Below, piece by piece: positions 7,918 through 16,391 of a stretch of DNA of 64,000 bases. The notes beneath the pieces were generated by a model, which made no database searches, had not been told where the DNA came from, and was given only the letters and a program-made list of their open reading frames with translations. The stretch is from Nocardiopsis sp. FR4. Lineage in GTDB: Bacteria; Actinomycetota; Actinomycetes; Streptosporangiales; Streptosporangiaceae. The translations under genes and the position numbers were made by a program. The stretch is taken from positions 59,365 through 123,364 of the forward strand of contig NZ_VWVV01000020.1 in NCBI RefSeq assembly GCF_009830945.1, in the 5' to 3' direction. Positions within the stretch are counted from its first letter, which is position 1, and each line of letters starts with the position of its first letter.

Positions 7918-9000
7918 ATGGAACCCACTATCGCCCTCGTCATCCTCGCGGTCATCGTCGTGGCGGCCGCCCTGTCCTCGATCCGCATCGTTCCCCAGGC
8001 CCGGGCGTACAACATCGAACGCTTCGGCCGCTACACACGCACCCTCGGTCCGGGCCTGAACTTCCTCATCCCGGGCGTGGACCGCGTCAACACCAAGTTC
8101 GACCTGCGCGAGCACGTGTTCACCTCGCGCCCCCAACCGGTGATCACCGAGGACAACCTGGTCGTCAACATCGACACCGTCCTCTACTACCAGATCACCG
8201 CGCCCAAGGCCGCGGCCTACGAGGTCGCCAACTACATCCAGGCCATCGACCAGCTCACCGTCACCACCCTGCGCAACGTCATCGGCTCCATGGACCTGGA
8301 GCGCACGCTCACCTCACGCGAGGAGATCAACACCCGGCTGCGCGGGGTGCTGGACGAGACCACCGGCAAGTGGGGCATCCGCGTCAACCGCGTCGAGATC
8401 AAGGCGATCGACCCGCCGCCCACCATCAAGGAGGCGATGGAGAAGCAGATGCGGGCCGACCGCGACAAGCGCGCGGCCATCCTGCACGCCGAGGGTGAGC
8501 GCCAGGCCCGCATCCTCAAGGCCGAGGGCGCCCGCCAGCAGGCCATCCTGGAGGCCCAGGGCGAGCAGCAGGCGGCCATCCTGCGGGCCGACGGCGAGGC
8601 CAAGGCCGTCGAGCGCGTCTTCCAGGCGGTGCACGCCAACAACGCCGACGCCAAGCTCCTCGCCTACAAGTACCTGGAGACCCTCCCCAGCCTGGCCGCG
8701 GGCGAGGGCAACACGTTCTGGGTCATCCCCGGTGAGCTCACCGAGGCCGTCAAGAACGTCACGCACGCCTTCTCCGGCAGCACAGAGCAGTCGGCGCCCT
8801 CCACGGAGAAGGGGGACGAAGGGGGCGCGCGCGGTCCCGCGCAGATCGCCGGTCCGGACACGGCCAAGTCCTCCTCCGAGCAGGCCGCGGTGGACGCCGC
8901 CGAGGCCGCCGAGCGCGCGGTGGCCGACGCGCGCGACGACGTGCGCCGGGCCGGGGCCCGTCTCGGCGGAGGCATGCCGGGCCCGCGCGAGGAGGGGTGA
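7918..9000 (+). CDS. SPFH/band 7 (paraslipin-type) membrane scaffold protein
   Basis: A 360-residue protein with one N-terminal membrane helix (about 4-22), the SPFH domain (PQARAYNIERFGRYTRTL to about 180), and a long Ala/Glu/Gln-rich coiled coil at about 185-245 built of repeats like ILKAEGARQQAIL. The tail after 285 is low complexity. This matches QmcA/paraslipin proteins that oligomerise into membrane microdomains. It directly follows the NfeD gene and is very likely its partner in one operon, ended by the hairpin at 9022-9059. Confidence 0.92.
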   Translation: MEPTIALVILAVIVVAAALSSIRIVPQARAYNIERFGRYTRTLGPGLNFLIPGVDRVNTKFDLREHVFTSRPQPVITEDNLVVNIDTVLYYQITAPKAAAYEVANYIQAIDQLTVTTLRNVIGSMDLERTLTSREEINTRLRGVLDETTGKWGIRVNRVEIKAIDPPPTIKEAMEKQMRADRDKRAAILHAEGERQARILKAEGARQQAILEAQGEQQAAILRADGEAKAVERVFQAVHANNADAKLLAYKYLETLPSLAAGEGNTFWVIPGELTEAVKNVTHAFSGSTEQSAPSTEKGDEGGARGPAQIAGPDTAKSSSEQAAVDAAEAAERAVADARDDVRRAGARLGGGMPGPREEG

Positions 9001-9021
9001 CCCCGCCGCGCGGAGGGACGT

Positions 9022-9059
9022 GAACGGACGGGGAGGGCGCTGGCCCTCCCCGTCCGTTC
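9022..9059 (+). terminator. Long perfect hairpin after the SPFH gene
   Basis: GAACGGACGGGGAGGG (9022-9037) pairs perfectly with CCCTCCCCGTCCGTTC (9044-9059) around a 6-base loop. It lies between convergent genes and can end transcription from both sides. No T tract. Confidence 0.75.
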
Positions 9060-9165
9060 CGTTCGGCCCCGGGCCCAGACCAGCCGGCCCCGGGCTCCTG
9101 CGGGCCCCGCGAGCGGACCGCGTCGCGCCCCCGCCGCGGTCCGCGAGGAGCGCCCGGCGCCCGGC

Positions 9166-10131
9166 TCAGACCAGCAGCAGCTTGCCGGTGGTCCGGCGCG
9201 AGGCCAGGTCGCTCTGGGCGCGGCCCGCGTCGGCCAGCGGGTAGCGCCCGCCGACGCGCACGTCCAGCCGACCAGCCTCCACCAGGGAGAACAGGTCGCC
9301 GGCCCGGCCCAGCAGTTCCGCGCGGTCGGCCACGAAGTGGGCCAGGGAGGGACGGGTCAGGTACACCGAACCAGCGGAGTTGAGCCGCTGCGGGTCCACC
9401 GGCGCCACCGCGCCCGAGGACTGCCCGAACAGCGCCAGCACACCGCGGGAGCGCAGCGAGGCCAGGCTGGCGTCGAAGGTGTCCCGCCCCACCCCGTCGT
9501 AGACCGCCGCCACGCCCCGGCCGCCGGTCAGCTCGCGCACCGCCTCCGCCACGGGGGTCTCGGTGTAGCGCACGACCTCGTCCGCGCCCGCCTCCCGGGC
9601 CACGCGCTCCTTCTCCTCGGTGGACACGGTGCCGATCACCCGCGCGCCGCGCTCCTTGGCCAACTGGGTGATCAGCAGCCCGGTGCCGCCCGCCGCGGCG
9701 TGCACCAGCACCGTGTCCCCCTCGGCCACCGGGTGGACCGAGCGGACGAGGTAGTGGGCGGTCATGCCCTGCAGCAGCAGGGCCGCGGCCTGGTCGTCGG
9801 AGACCCCGTCCGGAACGGGCACGACCAGGGAGGCGCTGACCACGGCCCGCTCGGCGTAGGCGCCGGGGGCCATCGCCCAGCCCACCCGCTGGCCCACCGA
9901 CAGGTCGGTGACGCCCTCTCCCACGGCGGCGACCTCACCGGAGGCCTCCATCCCCGGAACGAAGGGGAGGGGGACGTCGTACAGGCCGCTGCGCTGGTAG
10001 ATGTCGATGAAGTTGACCCCGCGGGCCCGGACGTCCACCAGCACCTCTCCGGGGCCGGGCACGGGGTCGTCCCTGTCGGCCAACCGCAGCACCTCGGGTC
10101 CGCCGCTCTCCTCGATCACGATGGCGCGCAT
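9166..10131 (-). CDS. qor: NADPH:quinone oxidoreductase (zinc-free MDR family)
   Basis: A 321-residue medium-chain reductase. The N-terminal GroES-like domain begins MRAIVIEESGGPEVL and carries GVNFIDIYQRSGLY and GMEASGEVAAVGEGV, both typical of Qor. The nucleotide site AAAGGTG is at residues 145-151 within VLVHAAAGGTGLLITQLAKE. Zinc-ligand cysteines of the alcohol dehydrogenases are absent, as expected for quinone reductases. It probably reduces quinones or enones with NADPH in the cytoplasm. It is a single gene on the minus strand, 69 bases from the kinase gene that lies upstream of it and reads the same way. Confidence 0.9.
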   Translation of the reverse strand: MRAIVIEESGGPEVLRLADRDDPVPGPGEVLVDVRARGVNFIDIYQRSGLYDVPLPFVPGMEASGEVAAVGEGVTDLSVGQRVGWAMAPGAYAERAVVSASLVVPVPDGVSDDQAAALLLQGMTAHYLVRSVHPVAEGDTVLVHAAAGGTGLLITQLAKERGARVIGTVSTEEKERVAREAGADEVVRYTETPVAEAVRELTGGRGVAAVYDGVGRDTFDASLASLRSRGVLALFGQSSGAVAPVDPQRLNSAGSVYLTRPSLAHFVADRAELLGRAGDLFSLVEAGRLDVRVGGRYPLADAGRAQSDLASRRTTGKLLLV

Positions 10132-10200
10132 GGCTCCACTGCTCCTTCCGGGTCCGTTTCCGGCATCATGCCAGTCCGGACCGCGGCTCCGCCCCGGGGC

Positions 10201-12393
10201 CTACTCCTCCTCCGGGACGTAGGACACCGTGAACTCGGTGAAGAGCACCCCGACCTGTTCGTTGCCCGGTCCGCGCCGGGTGACGACGCCGACCCGGCTG
10301 TGGTCCTCCAGCTCCTCCGCGGCGTCGTCCCCGCCTCCGGGGGAGCCGTCCGCGCCCGGTGCCCCGCCGCCGGGAAGGGGGGAGTCGTCCACCGTCGTCA
10401 GCACGTGCTCCCCGTTGACCCACAGGGACAGCTCCATGCTCGGGTCCCCGCCCCGGTCCTCCCGGAGAGCGCACAGCAGGGTGACGGTGTTGAGCGGCAC
10501 CTCCTCGGAGACGAACCGGTAGGGCGTGCCCGGCTCGTAGCCCCGGGGCCGGGCGGACTCCTCGAAGAGGGGATAGGGCTCGAAGCCGGCCACGTCCGTG
10601 CTCTGGGCGAGGGTGCGGTCGCCCTCCGCCTCGTGCATGCGGCGGATCTCCGCGCGCCGACCGTCGGAGCGCAGCAGGGCCTCGTACTGCGTGCGGTGCT
10701 CCTCGCCCTCGGTGTCCCAGCACCGCACGCCGAACATCGCCTGTTCGGGGCCCTCGACCACGTAGGCGGTGGTGCTCACCAGGACGCTGTCGTGCAGCAG
10801 GACGCCCTGCTCCAGCGGCGGCATCTCGCCGCGGCTCTCGTGGGTGGACGGGTCGAGCCGGACCAGGAGGCCGCGCTGCTCGGCCCAGTAGCCGTCGGAC
10901 TCCCCGGGCTGGTAGACGTCGCGGCTCCACTCGTCGTTGGTGCTGAAGTCGGTGTCGTAGATGGAGACCACGTTCTCCGGAACCGAGGGAGGCCGGTCCA
11001 GCAGGACCACCGCGCCCGCCCCGGCCAGCCCGACCACCGCGAGCGCGGCGGCGCCCAGGACGAGCATCCGGCCGCGGCCCCTGCCGGCCGGGGCGCCGCC
11101 GGGCACCGCGGCCGGCTGTCCGGGTCCTCCGGCGGCTTCGCGCCCACCGGGCCCGCCCGGGTCCCCGGACACTCCGGGACCGGAGCGGGCGGCGAAGGTC
11201 TGCTGGCCTCCCGGCGGCGAGTACCCGCCGTACGCGGGCTGCCCCGGCGGCGGATACGGGCCGGAGGGGCCGTTCCGGGCGGCGAACCGCGCCGGAGGAA
11301 GCGGTTGGCCCCCGCCCGGGCGGCCGGTGTGGCGCACCCCCTGCTGGGGGCCCGACGGGTGCGGGCCCGGCCCGCCCGGGCGCTGGTCCGCACCCGGGGG
11401 CTGCTCCACAGCCGGAGGCTGCCCCGCGCCGGGCGGCTGGGCCTGTTCCGCCCCGGCCGCCCGGGTGTGCTGCGCTGTGAGCGGCGGCCGGCCGGGGACC
11501 GGGGCACTGCTCGGCGGAGCCCACGCCGTGCTGATGCTACGGCTCACCTCCACCTCCTCCGGGGCCTCCTGCCCGGTCAGCCTGGCCAGGAGCTGCTGGG
11601 AGGTGGGGCGGTTGCGCGGATCCTTGTCCAGGGCCGCGGCGACCAGGTCGCGCAGGTTCGGTTCCAGGCCCTCCAGGCGCGGCGGCGCCGAGGTGATGTT
11701 GTGCAGCACGGCGGGCACGGTGGGGGCCTCGAAGGGGGCCGTCCCGGTTCCGGCGAAGGCCACCAGGCAGCCCCAGGCGAAGATGTCGGCGGACGCGCCG
11801 GGCCGCTCGCCCAGGATCAGCTCCGGCGCCGTGTAGGCGGGGGTGCCCATGAGCTGGCTGGAACGGGTGACCGCGTCGCTCTCGTCCAGGGCCCGGGCGA
11901 TGCCGAAGTCGATGACCTTGGGGCCGACCTGGGAGAGGAGGACGTTGGCGGGTTTGAGGTCGCGGTGGATCACCCCGGAGCCGTGGATCGCGGTGAGCGC
12001 GGCGGCCACGCCCATGGCCAGGCCCTCCAGGGTGCCCCCGCCCATCGGGCCGCTCGCGCGTACGGCCTCGTCCAGGTTCGGTCCCGGCACGTACTCCGAG
12101 ACGATGAAGAGGGGGTCGCCGTCCAGCCGTGCGTCGATCACCGCCGCGGTGGAGAAGCGGGCCACCCGCCGGGCCGCCTGGACCTCGCGGGCGAAGCGGA
12201 GCCGGAAGGACTCGTCGTCGGCCAGGTCGGAGTGGATGAGCTTGACGGCCACGGGGCGGTCGGCGGCGTCCCTGGCGAGGTAGACGGTGCCCATGCCGCC
12301 CCGGCCCAGGCGGCTGACGATGCGGTAACCGTCGAGTTCGCGCGGGTCGCCCGCGCGCAGGGGTTTGCCGCTCTGGTTCCCGTTCGACGTCAC
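10201..12393 (-). CDS. Transmembrane Ser/Thr protein kinase with extracellular sensor-like domain
   Basis: A 730-residue PknB-type receptor kinase. The kinase domain covers about 22-270: glycine loop LGRGGMG, Lys51 in VAVKLI, HRDLKPAN from 143, DFG at 162-164 and APE at 189-191. A Pro/Gly/Gln-rich linker (about 285-440) leads to a single membrane helix at about 443-465. The outer domain of about 260 residues (from YDTDFSTNDEWSRD onward) looks like a beta-rich lectin-like fold; it is not PASTA, so muropeptide sensing is not indicated. The ligand is unknown. Start ATG has GAGGAA-type sequence upstream. Confidence 0.92.
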   Translation of the reverse strand: MTSNGNQSGKPLRAGDPRELDGYRIVSRLGRGGMGTVYLARDAADRPVAVKLIHSDLADDESFRLRFAREVQAARRVARFSTAAVIDARLDGDPLFIVSEYVPGPNLDEAVRASGPMGGGTLEGLAMGVAAALTAIHGSGVIHRDLKPANVLLSQVGPKVIDFGIARALDESDAVTRSSQLMGTPAYTAPELILGERPGASADIFAWGCLVAFAGTGTAPFEAPTVPAVLHNITSAPPRLEGLEPNLRDLVAAALDKDPRNRPTSQQLLARLTGQEAPEEVEVSRSISTAWAPPSSAPVPGRPPLTAQHTRAAGAEQAQPPGAGQPPAVEQPPGADQRPGGPGPHPSGPQQGVRHTGRPGGGQPLPPARFAARNGPSGPYPPPGQPAYGGYSPPGGQQTFAARSGPGVSGDPGGPGGREAAGGPGQPAAVPGGAPAGRGRGRMLVLGAAALAVVGLAGAGAVVLLDRPPSVPENVVSIYDTDFSTNDEWSRDVYQPGESDGYWAEQRGLLVRLDPSTHESRGEMPPLEQGVLLHDSVLVSTTAYVVEGPEQAMFGVRCWDTEGEEHRTQYEALLRSDGRRAEIRRMHEAEGDRTLAQSTDVAGFEPYPLFEESARPRGYEPGTPYRFVSEEVPLNTVTLLCALREDRGGDPSMELSLWVNGEHVLTTVDDSPLPGGGAPGADGSPGGGDDAAEELEDHSRVGVVTRRGPGNEQVGVLFTEFTVSYVPEEE

Positions 12394-12622
12394 GTTGGGG
12401 GTTCCTCACAGGAAGGGTGGGGTTCGCGCCTGACAGCGTACCGATGCCGGGACGCCGGTGCCCGCGGATCGGACGGGCCCCGCGGACCTCCGGGTGCGGA
12501 GGCGGGGCCGCCCGGGGTACCGGCGGGCGGTGGACGCCCGGGTCCGGGCGTCCCCGCGGTCACCTGTGGGGATGCGGCCCGTGCCGAAATGGTTCCCCGG
12601 GGGCCCGCGCTTTCGCTAGTCT

Positions 12623-12638
12623 TAGAACACACGTTCGA
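12623..12638. promoter_or_regulatory. LexA (SOS) box before the DUF6504 gene
   Basis: TAGAAC-ACAC-GTTCGA matches the actinobacterial/Gram-positive LexA operator TCGAAC-N4-GTTCGA at 11 of 12 fixed positions. It lies about 70-85 bases before the DUF6504 start and overlaps the downstream edge of a possible -10 box TAGTCT (12617-12622), the expected position for repression. The rest of the 12394-12708 gap holds no gene I can support. Confidence 0.7.
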
Positions 12639-12708
12639 ATGCTGGTTCGGGTCTTCCCCACGGGCGGGCGTTCCGACGACGTGTTCCCGGGCTGTTCAGG
12701 AGGCGATG

Positions 12709-12996
12709 ATGCTGAGGGGAAGTGTCGTGGGACGGTACTACGGGGCGGAGGTGTCCGTCGTCGAGGACGACGGGCGCCCGGCCCGGTTCACGTGGGACGG
12801 CAGGGTCTACGGGGTGCGCAGGATCCTCGAGCACTGGGTCACCCTGCGCATGGACTGGTCGCCCGCGCACGAGTCCCAGGTGCCCGAACGCAGGCACTGG
12901 AGGGTGGAGGCCGGTACGGCGCAGTCGCAGGGGGTGTACGAACTGCGCCACGACACGGCCACCGGTACGTGGCTGCTCTCCCGGGTGTGGGGATAG
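12709..12996 (+). CDS. DUF6504 family protein, probably SOS-controlled
   Basis: A basic protein of about 95 residues. The segment GRYYGAEVSVVEDDGRPARFTWDGRVYGVRRILEHWV is, in content and order, the DUF6504 core: a short beta protein found in actinomycetes, to my recollection often beside the mutagenic polymerases dnaE2/dinB. (Motif quoted in pieces: RYYGAEVSVVEDDGRP, FTWDGRVYGVRRILEHW.) Start choice: AGGAGG at 12698-12703 is five bases before the ATG at 12709; ATG 12706 and GTG 12727 are alternatives. The LexA box upstream supports a DNA-damage role, but no polymerase gene is adjacent here. Biochemical activity is unknown. Confidence 0.8.
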   Translation: MLRGSVVGRYYGAEVSVVEDDGRPARFTWDGRVYGVRRILEHWVTLRMDWSPAHESQVPERRHWRVEAGTAQSQGVYELRHDTATGTWLLSRVWG

Positions 12997-13047
12997 GCCA
13001 CCCCGGACCCGCCGCCGCGTGTGCCGCCGCGCGCGGCGCGCCCCGGA

Positions 13048-13623
13048 TCAGGCCAGGTCGCCGGGCAGGAGGCTGTACACGGCCAGGTCGGTCCGGCCCT
13101 CGTGCAGCGGCATCGCGCTGCGCTCGACGCCCTCGAAGGTGAAACCGGACCGCTCCGCCACCCGGCGCGACGCGGTGTTGGCGGTGGCCGCCTTGATCTC
13201 CACCCGCTGGAACCCCTGGTCGACCGCCCACCGGGAGACGGCCACCGCCGCCTCGGTCGCGTAGCCGTGGCCGCGACCCCAGGGCGAGACCCAGTAGCCG
13301 ACCTCGGTGGTCATCGCCGCCCACAGGGTGCGCACCAGACCCACCGCGCCCACGAGCCGACCGGTCCGCCGCTCCACCATGGCCCACTGCTGGCCCTCGC
13401 CGCCGGTGCGCATGCCGGGCGCCACCTCGCGGCACCACGCCTCGGCGTCCTCCCGGGTGTAGGGCGAGCCGGGCCGGGGGATCGGGATCCACCGCTGCAG
13501 TTCGGAGTCCACACAGGAGGCGTGCACGTCGTCGATGTCCTCCTCGACGAACGCGCGCAGCCGCAGGTGCTCGGTCTCCAGGATGACGGACGGCAGGATC
13601 GGTCTGCTCTGGGCGGTGGTCAC
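13048..13623 (-). CDS. GNAT acetyltransferase, RimJ/RimL-like
   Basis: A 191-residue acetyl-CoA-dependent N-acetyltransferase. It opens with the family phrase ILETEHLRLRAFVEEDIDDV, has GAVGLVRT (strand 4) and VGYWVSPWGRGHGYATEA, in which GRGHGY is the acetyl-CoA pyrophosphate loop, then NTASRRVAERSGFTFEG, the typical end of this subfamily. Likely substrates are N-terminal amines of proteins or small molecules; none is shown by context. It is a monocistronic minus-strand gene. Confidence 0.88.
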   Translation of the reverse strand: MTTAQSRPILPSVILETEHLRLRAFVEEDIDDVHASCVDSELQRWIPIPRPGSPYTREDAEAWCREVAPGMRTGGEGQQWAMVERRTGRLVGAVGLVRTLWAAMTTEVGYWVSPWGRGHGYATEAAVAVSRWAVDQGFQRVEIKAATANTASRRVAERSGFTFEGVERSAMPLHEGRTDLAVYSLLPGDLA

Positions 13624-13729
13624 GCCGGTGCTCCCCCTCGGTTCACGGTGCGCTCACCCTACGCGCCGTTCCGGGGTGCCGCGTCCCCCTTCCCCCGGGG
13701 CCGGGCGCCCCCGTCCGGCCGGGCCGGGA

Positions 13730-14830
13730 CTACCCCCGGCCTGCGATGACGCGCTGGCGGACCACGGTGTCGAACACCTCGGCGAACGCGTCGCCCGGAC
13801 ACCCGGTGGCCAGCCAGTCGCGGTGCCGTGCCAGGGCGTCGCCCGGGCTGACCGCACCCGTGTCCGGGTTCACGTACTCCACGCTCGCGGCCGGGTCCAC
13901 GCCGGTCACCGCGCACAGCAGGCGCAGCACCGCCACGAGGGAGTCCAGGGCGGCGCGGGTGGGGAGTTCCTCGGTGAAGTCCCCCAGCAGGCACACGCCG
14001 ATGTTGCCGTGGTTGTGGCCGTACACGTGCCCCGCGGTCACCGCCCGGGCCCGGCCCGGAGCCGGGGGACCGGAGAAGACCGGGACCCCGTCCCCGCCCG
14101 AGTGGCGGCCCTCGTAGACCACCCCGTCGGGATCGATGAGCAGGTGGTAGCCGATGTCGCCCCAGGCCTGCCGGACGGCGTGCAGGTGGTACACCGCCCG
14201 CACGTCCGCCGCGTGGTCGTCCCCGGCCGCCATGGCGGTGTGGTGCACGGTCAGCGCCTGCACCGGGTGGAACACCGGCGCCCACAGGTCGTTGCCCTCC
14301 TCGTCGAAGCGCCAGGACTCGTCGGCGCCCCAGCCCGCGCGGGTGCGCAGGGGCAGCGCGGCCGGAACGCCCGGTCCGTGCGCGGAGCTCGGCGCCAGCC
14401 AGGCGCGTTCGGGGCCGCCGAGGCGCAACCGCTCTCCGTCGTACAGGTTCACCGCCGCCGCCTCCCCCTCGGAGCGCACCTCGTACCCGATGGCCCCCCG
14501 CGGCGCGCGTACCAGCGCGGCCGCGACCGGCTCCCGGTCGTCACGGCCACCGGTGTGCTGGTGCAGCGGCCGCCACGCGCCCAGCCCCTCGGCGGTCTCG
14601 AAGCGGATCGCGGTACCGGTCCCGTCCGGCGGCGCGGTGACGGCGACCGCGTCCATCCGCAGGGCGGGACGGACGAGTGCGCCCGTAGGCGAGGGCTCGG
14701 CCAGGACCCGGGGCACGGTCCGCTCCGTGCCCTCGACGGCCAGGGCGGAGCGGGGGCCGGCCGGGCCGGCGGCCAGCGCGGCCAGGCCGACGGCGGCACC
14801 GGCACCGGTCAGGAGCGTGCGCCTGTCCAT
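13730..14830 (-). CDS. Exported N-acetylmuramoyl-L-alanine amidase (PGRP/amidase_2 family)
   Basis: A 366-residue enzyme cutting the bond between muramic acid and the stem peptide. The start MDRRTLLTGAGAAVG is a twin-arginine-type export signal. The catalytic domain lies at about 165-345: RAGWGAD, zinc His196 in LTVHHT, Tyr228 in GDIGYHLLIDPDG, His336 and Cys344 in RHRDWLATGCPGD. All zinc ligands and the tyrosine are present, so it should be active. Residues 35-160 form an unassigned accessory region. Role in cell-wall remodelling is inferred from the family. Confidence 0.9.
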   Translation of the reverse strand: MDRRTLLTGAGAAVGLAALAAGPAGPRSALAVEGTERTVPRVLAEPSPTGALVRPALRMDAVAVTAPPDGTGTAIRFETAEGLGAWRPLHQHTGGRDDREPVAAALVRAPRGAIGYEVRSEGEAAAVNLYDGERLRLGGPERAWLAPSSAHGPGVPAALPLRTRAGWGADESWRFDEEGNDLWAPVFHPVQALTVHHTAMAAGDDHAADVRAVYHLHAVRQAWGDIGYHLLIDPDGVVYEGRHSGGDGVPVFSGPPAPGRARAVTAGHVYGHNHGNIGVCLLGDFTEELPTRAALDSLVAVLRLLCAVTGVDPAASVEYVNPDTGAVSPGDALARHRDWLATGCPGDAFAEVFDTVVRQRVIAGRG

Positions 14831-15097
14831 CTGTGTCCGTTCTCCTTCCGTGCCCGGTCCCCGGTCCGGGTTCCGTTCGACCGGGTGGAGGCCGACCGGT
14901 CACCGGGGGTCCGGCGGCTCGCCGGGGTGCGGCGGCCGGCTGAGGCCGGGGCCTTCGACACCCTCGCACAGGAAGGTGGTCCACGCCACCGGTGGTACGA
15001 CCGGATTCGCCGCGGGGGACGGACCCCCTGGCGGCGGCAGGTCGGTGATGTCGTAGTGTGCGGTGGTTTCGCGGAGAGCGGGGATGCGGGGGAGCAC

Positions 15098-16123
15098 ATG
15101 GACACGGGCCACGACCTGCGCCATCACGGTGACGCCGAGCTCGGGGGCGGGCTGCTCGACTTCGCCGTCAACGTGCGGGGCGAGGCCCCGCCGGACTGGC
15201 TGCGGCGGCGGATCGCCGACTCCCTGGCCGGCCTGGGCGCCTACCCCGACCCCTCCCGGGCCGGGCGGGCCGTCGCCCGGCGGCACGGCCGCGAAGTCGG
15301 GGAGGTCCTGCTCACCGCCGGGGCCGCCGAGGCCTTCGTCCTGCTGGCCCGGGCGCTGAACCCGCGCCGCGCGGTGGTCGTGCACCCCCAGTTCACCGAA
15401 CCCGAGGCCGCGTTGCGCGCCGCCGGGCACGACGTCGACCGGGTGCTGCTGCGGCCGGACTTCACCCTGGACCCCGGACTGGTCCCCGAGGACGCCGACC
15501 TGGTGGTGGTGGGCAACCCGACCAACCCCACCTCCGTGCTCCACTCCGGCGGCGCCCTGGCCCGGCTGGCCCGACCCGGCCGCGTCCTGGTCGTGGACGA
15601 GGCCTTCGCCGACTGCGTTCCCGGCGAGCCCGAGTCGCTGGCCGCCCGGAACGACCTGCCGGGGCTGGTGGTGGTGCGCAGCCTCACCAAGACCTGGTCC
15701 CTGGCGGGCCTGCGCGCGGGCTATCTGCTCGCGCCGCCCGAGCTGGTCGGTCTCCTGGCGGCGGCCCAGCCCCTGTGGTCGGTGTCCACCCCGGCCCTGG
15801 TCGCGGTGGAGGCGTGCTGCTCACCCGAGGCGGTCGCCGAGGCCGAGGCCTGGGCGGTCCGCCTGGCCGGGTACCGCGACCACCTCACCGACGGGCTGCG
15901 CGGGCTGGGACTGCACGTGGTGCCCGGCGCCCGCGCCTCCTTCCTGCTGGTCCGCGCCCCGGGGGCGGACCGCCTGCGCGAACGCCTGCGGGAGCGGGGC
16001 CTGGCCGTGCGGCGCGGCGACACCTTTCCCGGCCTGGGCCCGCAGTGGCTGCGGGTGGCGGTCCGCGAGCCCCGGGCCCACGGCGTGCTCGTCCGGGCCC
16101 TGGAGGGGCTGCTCCCCGTGTGA
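15098..16123 (+). CDS. cobC: Rv2231c-type PLP enzyme CobC (L-threonine-phosphate decarboxylase-like)
   Basis: A 341-residue fold-type I PLP enzyme related to histidinol-phosphate aminotransferase. It starts with LLDFAVNVRGEAPPDWL, has GNPTNPTSVLH, VVDEAFADCVPGE, and the PLP lysine Lys198 in RSLTKTWSLAGLRAGY. In actinomycetes this subfamily is annotated as CobC and is thought to supply the aminopropanol phosphate arm that CobD attaches; an aminotransferase function cannot be excluded from sequence. A GGGGGAG ribosome site fixes the ATG. It precedes the BluB-CobT fusion by 268 bases, so a shared cobalamin context is clear though an operon is uncertain. Confidence 0.82.
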   Translation: MDTGHDLRHHGDAELGGGLLDFAVNVRGEAPPDWLRRRIADSLAGLGAYPDPSRAGRAVARRHGREVGEVLLTAGAAEAFVLLARALNPRRAVVVHPQFTEPEAALRAAGHDVDRVLLRPDFTLDPGLVPEDADLVVVGNPTNPTSVLHSGGALARLARPGRVLVVDEAFADCVPGEPESLAARNDLPGLVVVRSLTKTWSLAGLRAGYLLAPPELVGLLAAAQPLWSVSTPALVAVEACCSPEAVAEAEAWAVRLAGYRDHLTDGLRGLGLHVVPGARASFLLVRAPGADRLRERLRERGLAVRRGDTFPGLGPQWLRVAVREPRAHGVLVRALEGLLPV

Positions 16124-16391
16124 GCCGCCGGCCCCGTGCCCGGGTCCGTTGGCCGGGGGAGGAACACGCCCGCTCCGGGCCGGGGCGGAGAGGCGGGTCC
16201 GGTCCGCGAGCCGCGCGTGCTCACACGGACTCTGGCACAGTTGGTGGGAACCCGGGGCCCGGTGGCCGCACCGGGACCGGTGACCCGGGGCCCGGGGGGA
16301 CCCGCTGTAACGGTGTAAAAGCCGCAGACTACGCTTACCGGTCAATGCCGGATCAAACGGGCCGTCGACACACCTCTTTCGGGGAGCGATC

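Noticed and set aside
9337..12700. Long plus-strand frame opposite the quinone reductase and kinase genes
   Set aside because: It is a shadow of the two minus-strand genes. Only its last 96 codons, from 12709, form a real gene (DUF6504).
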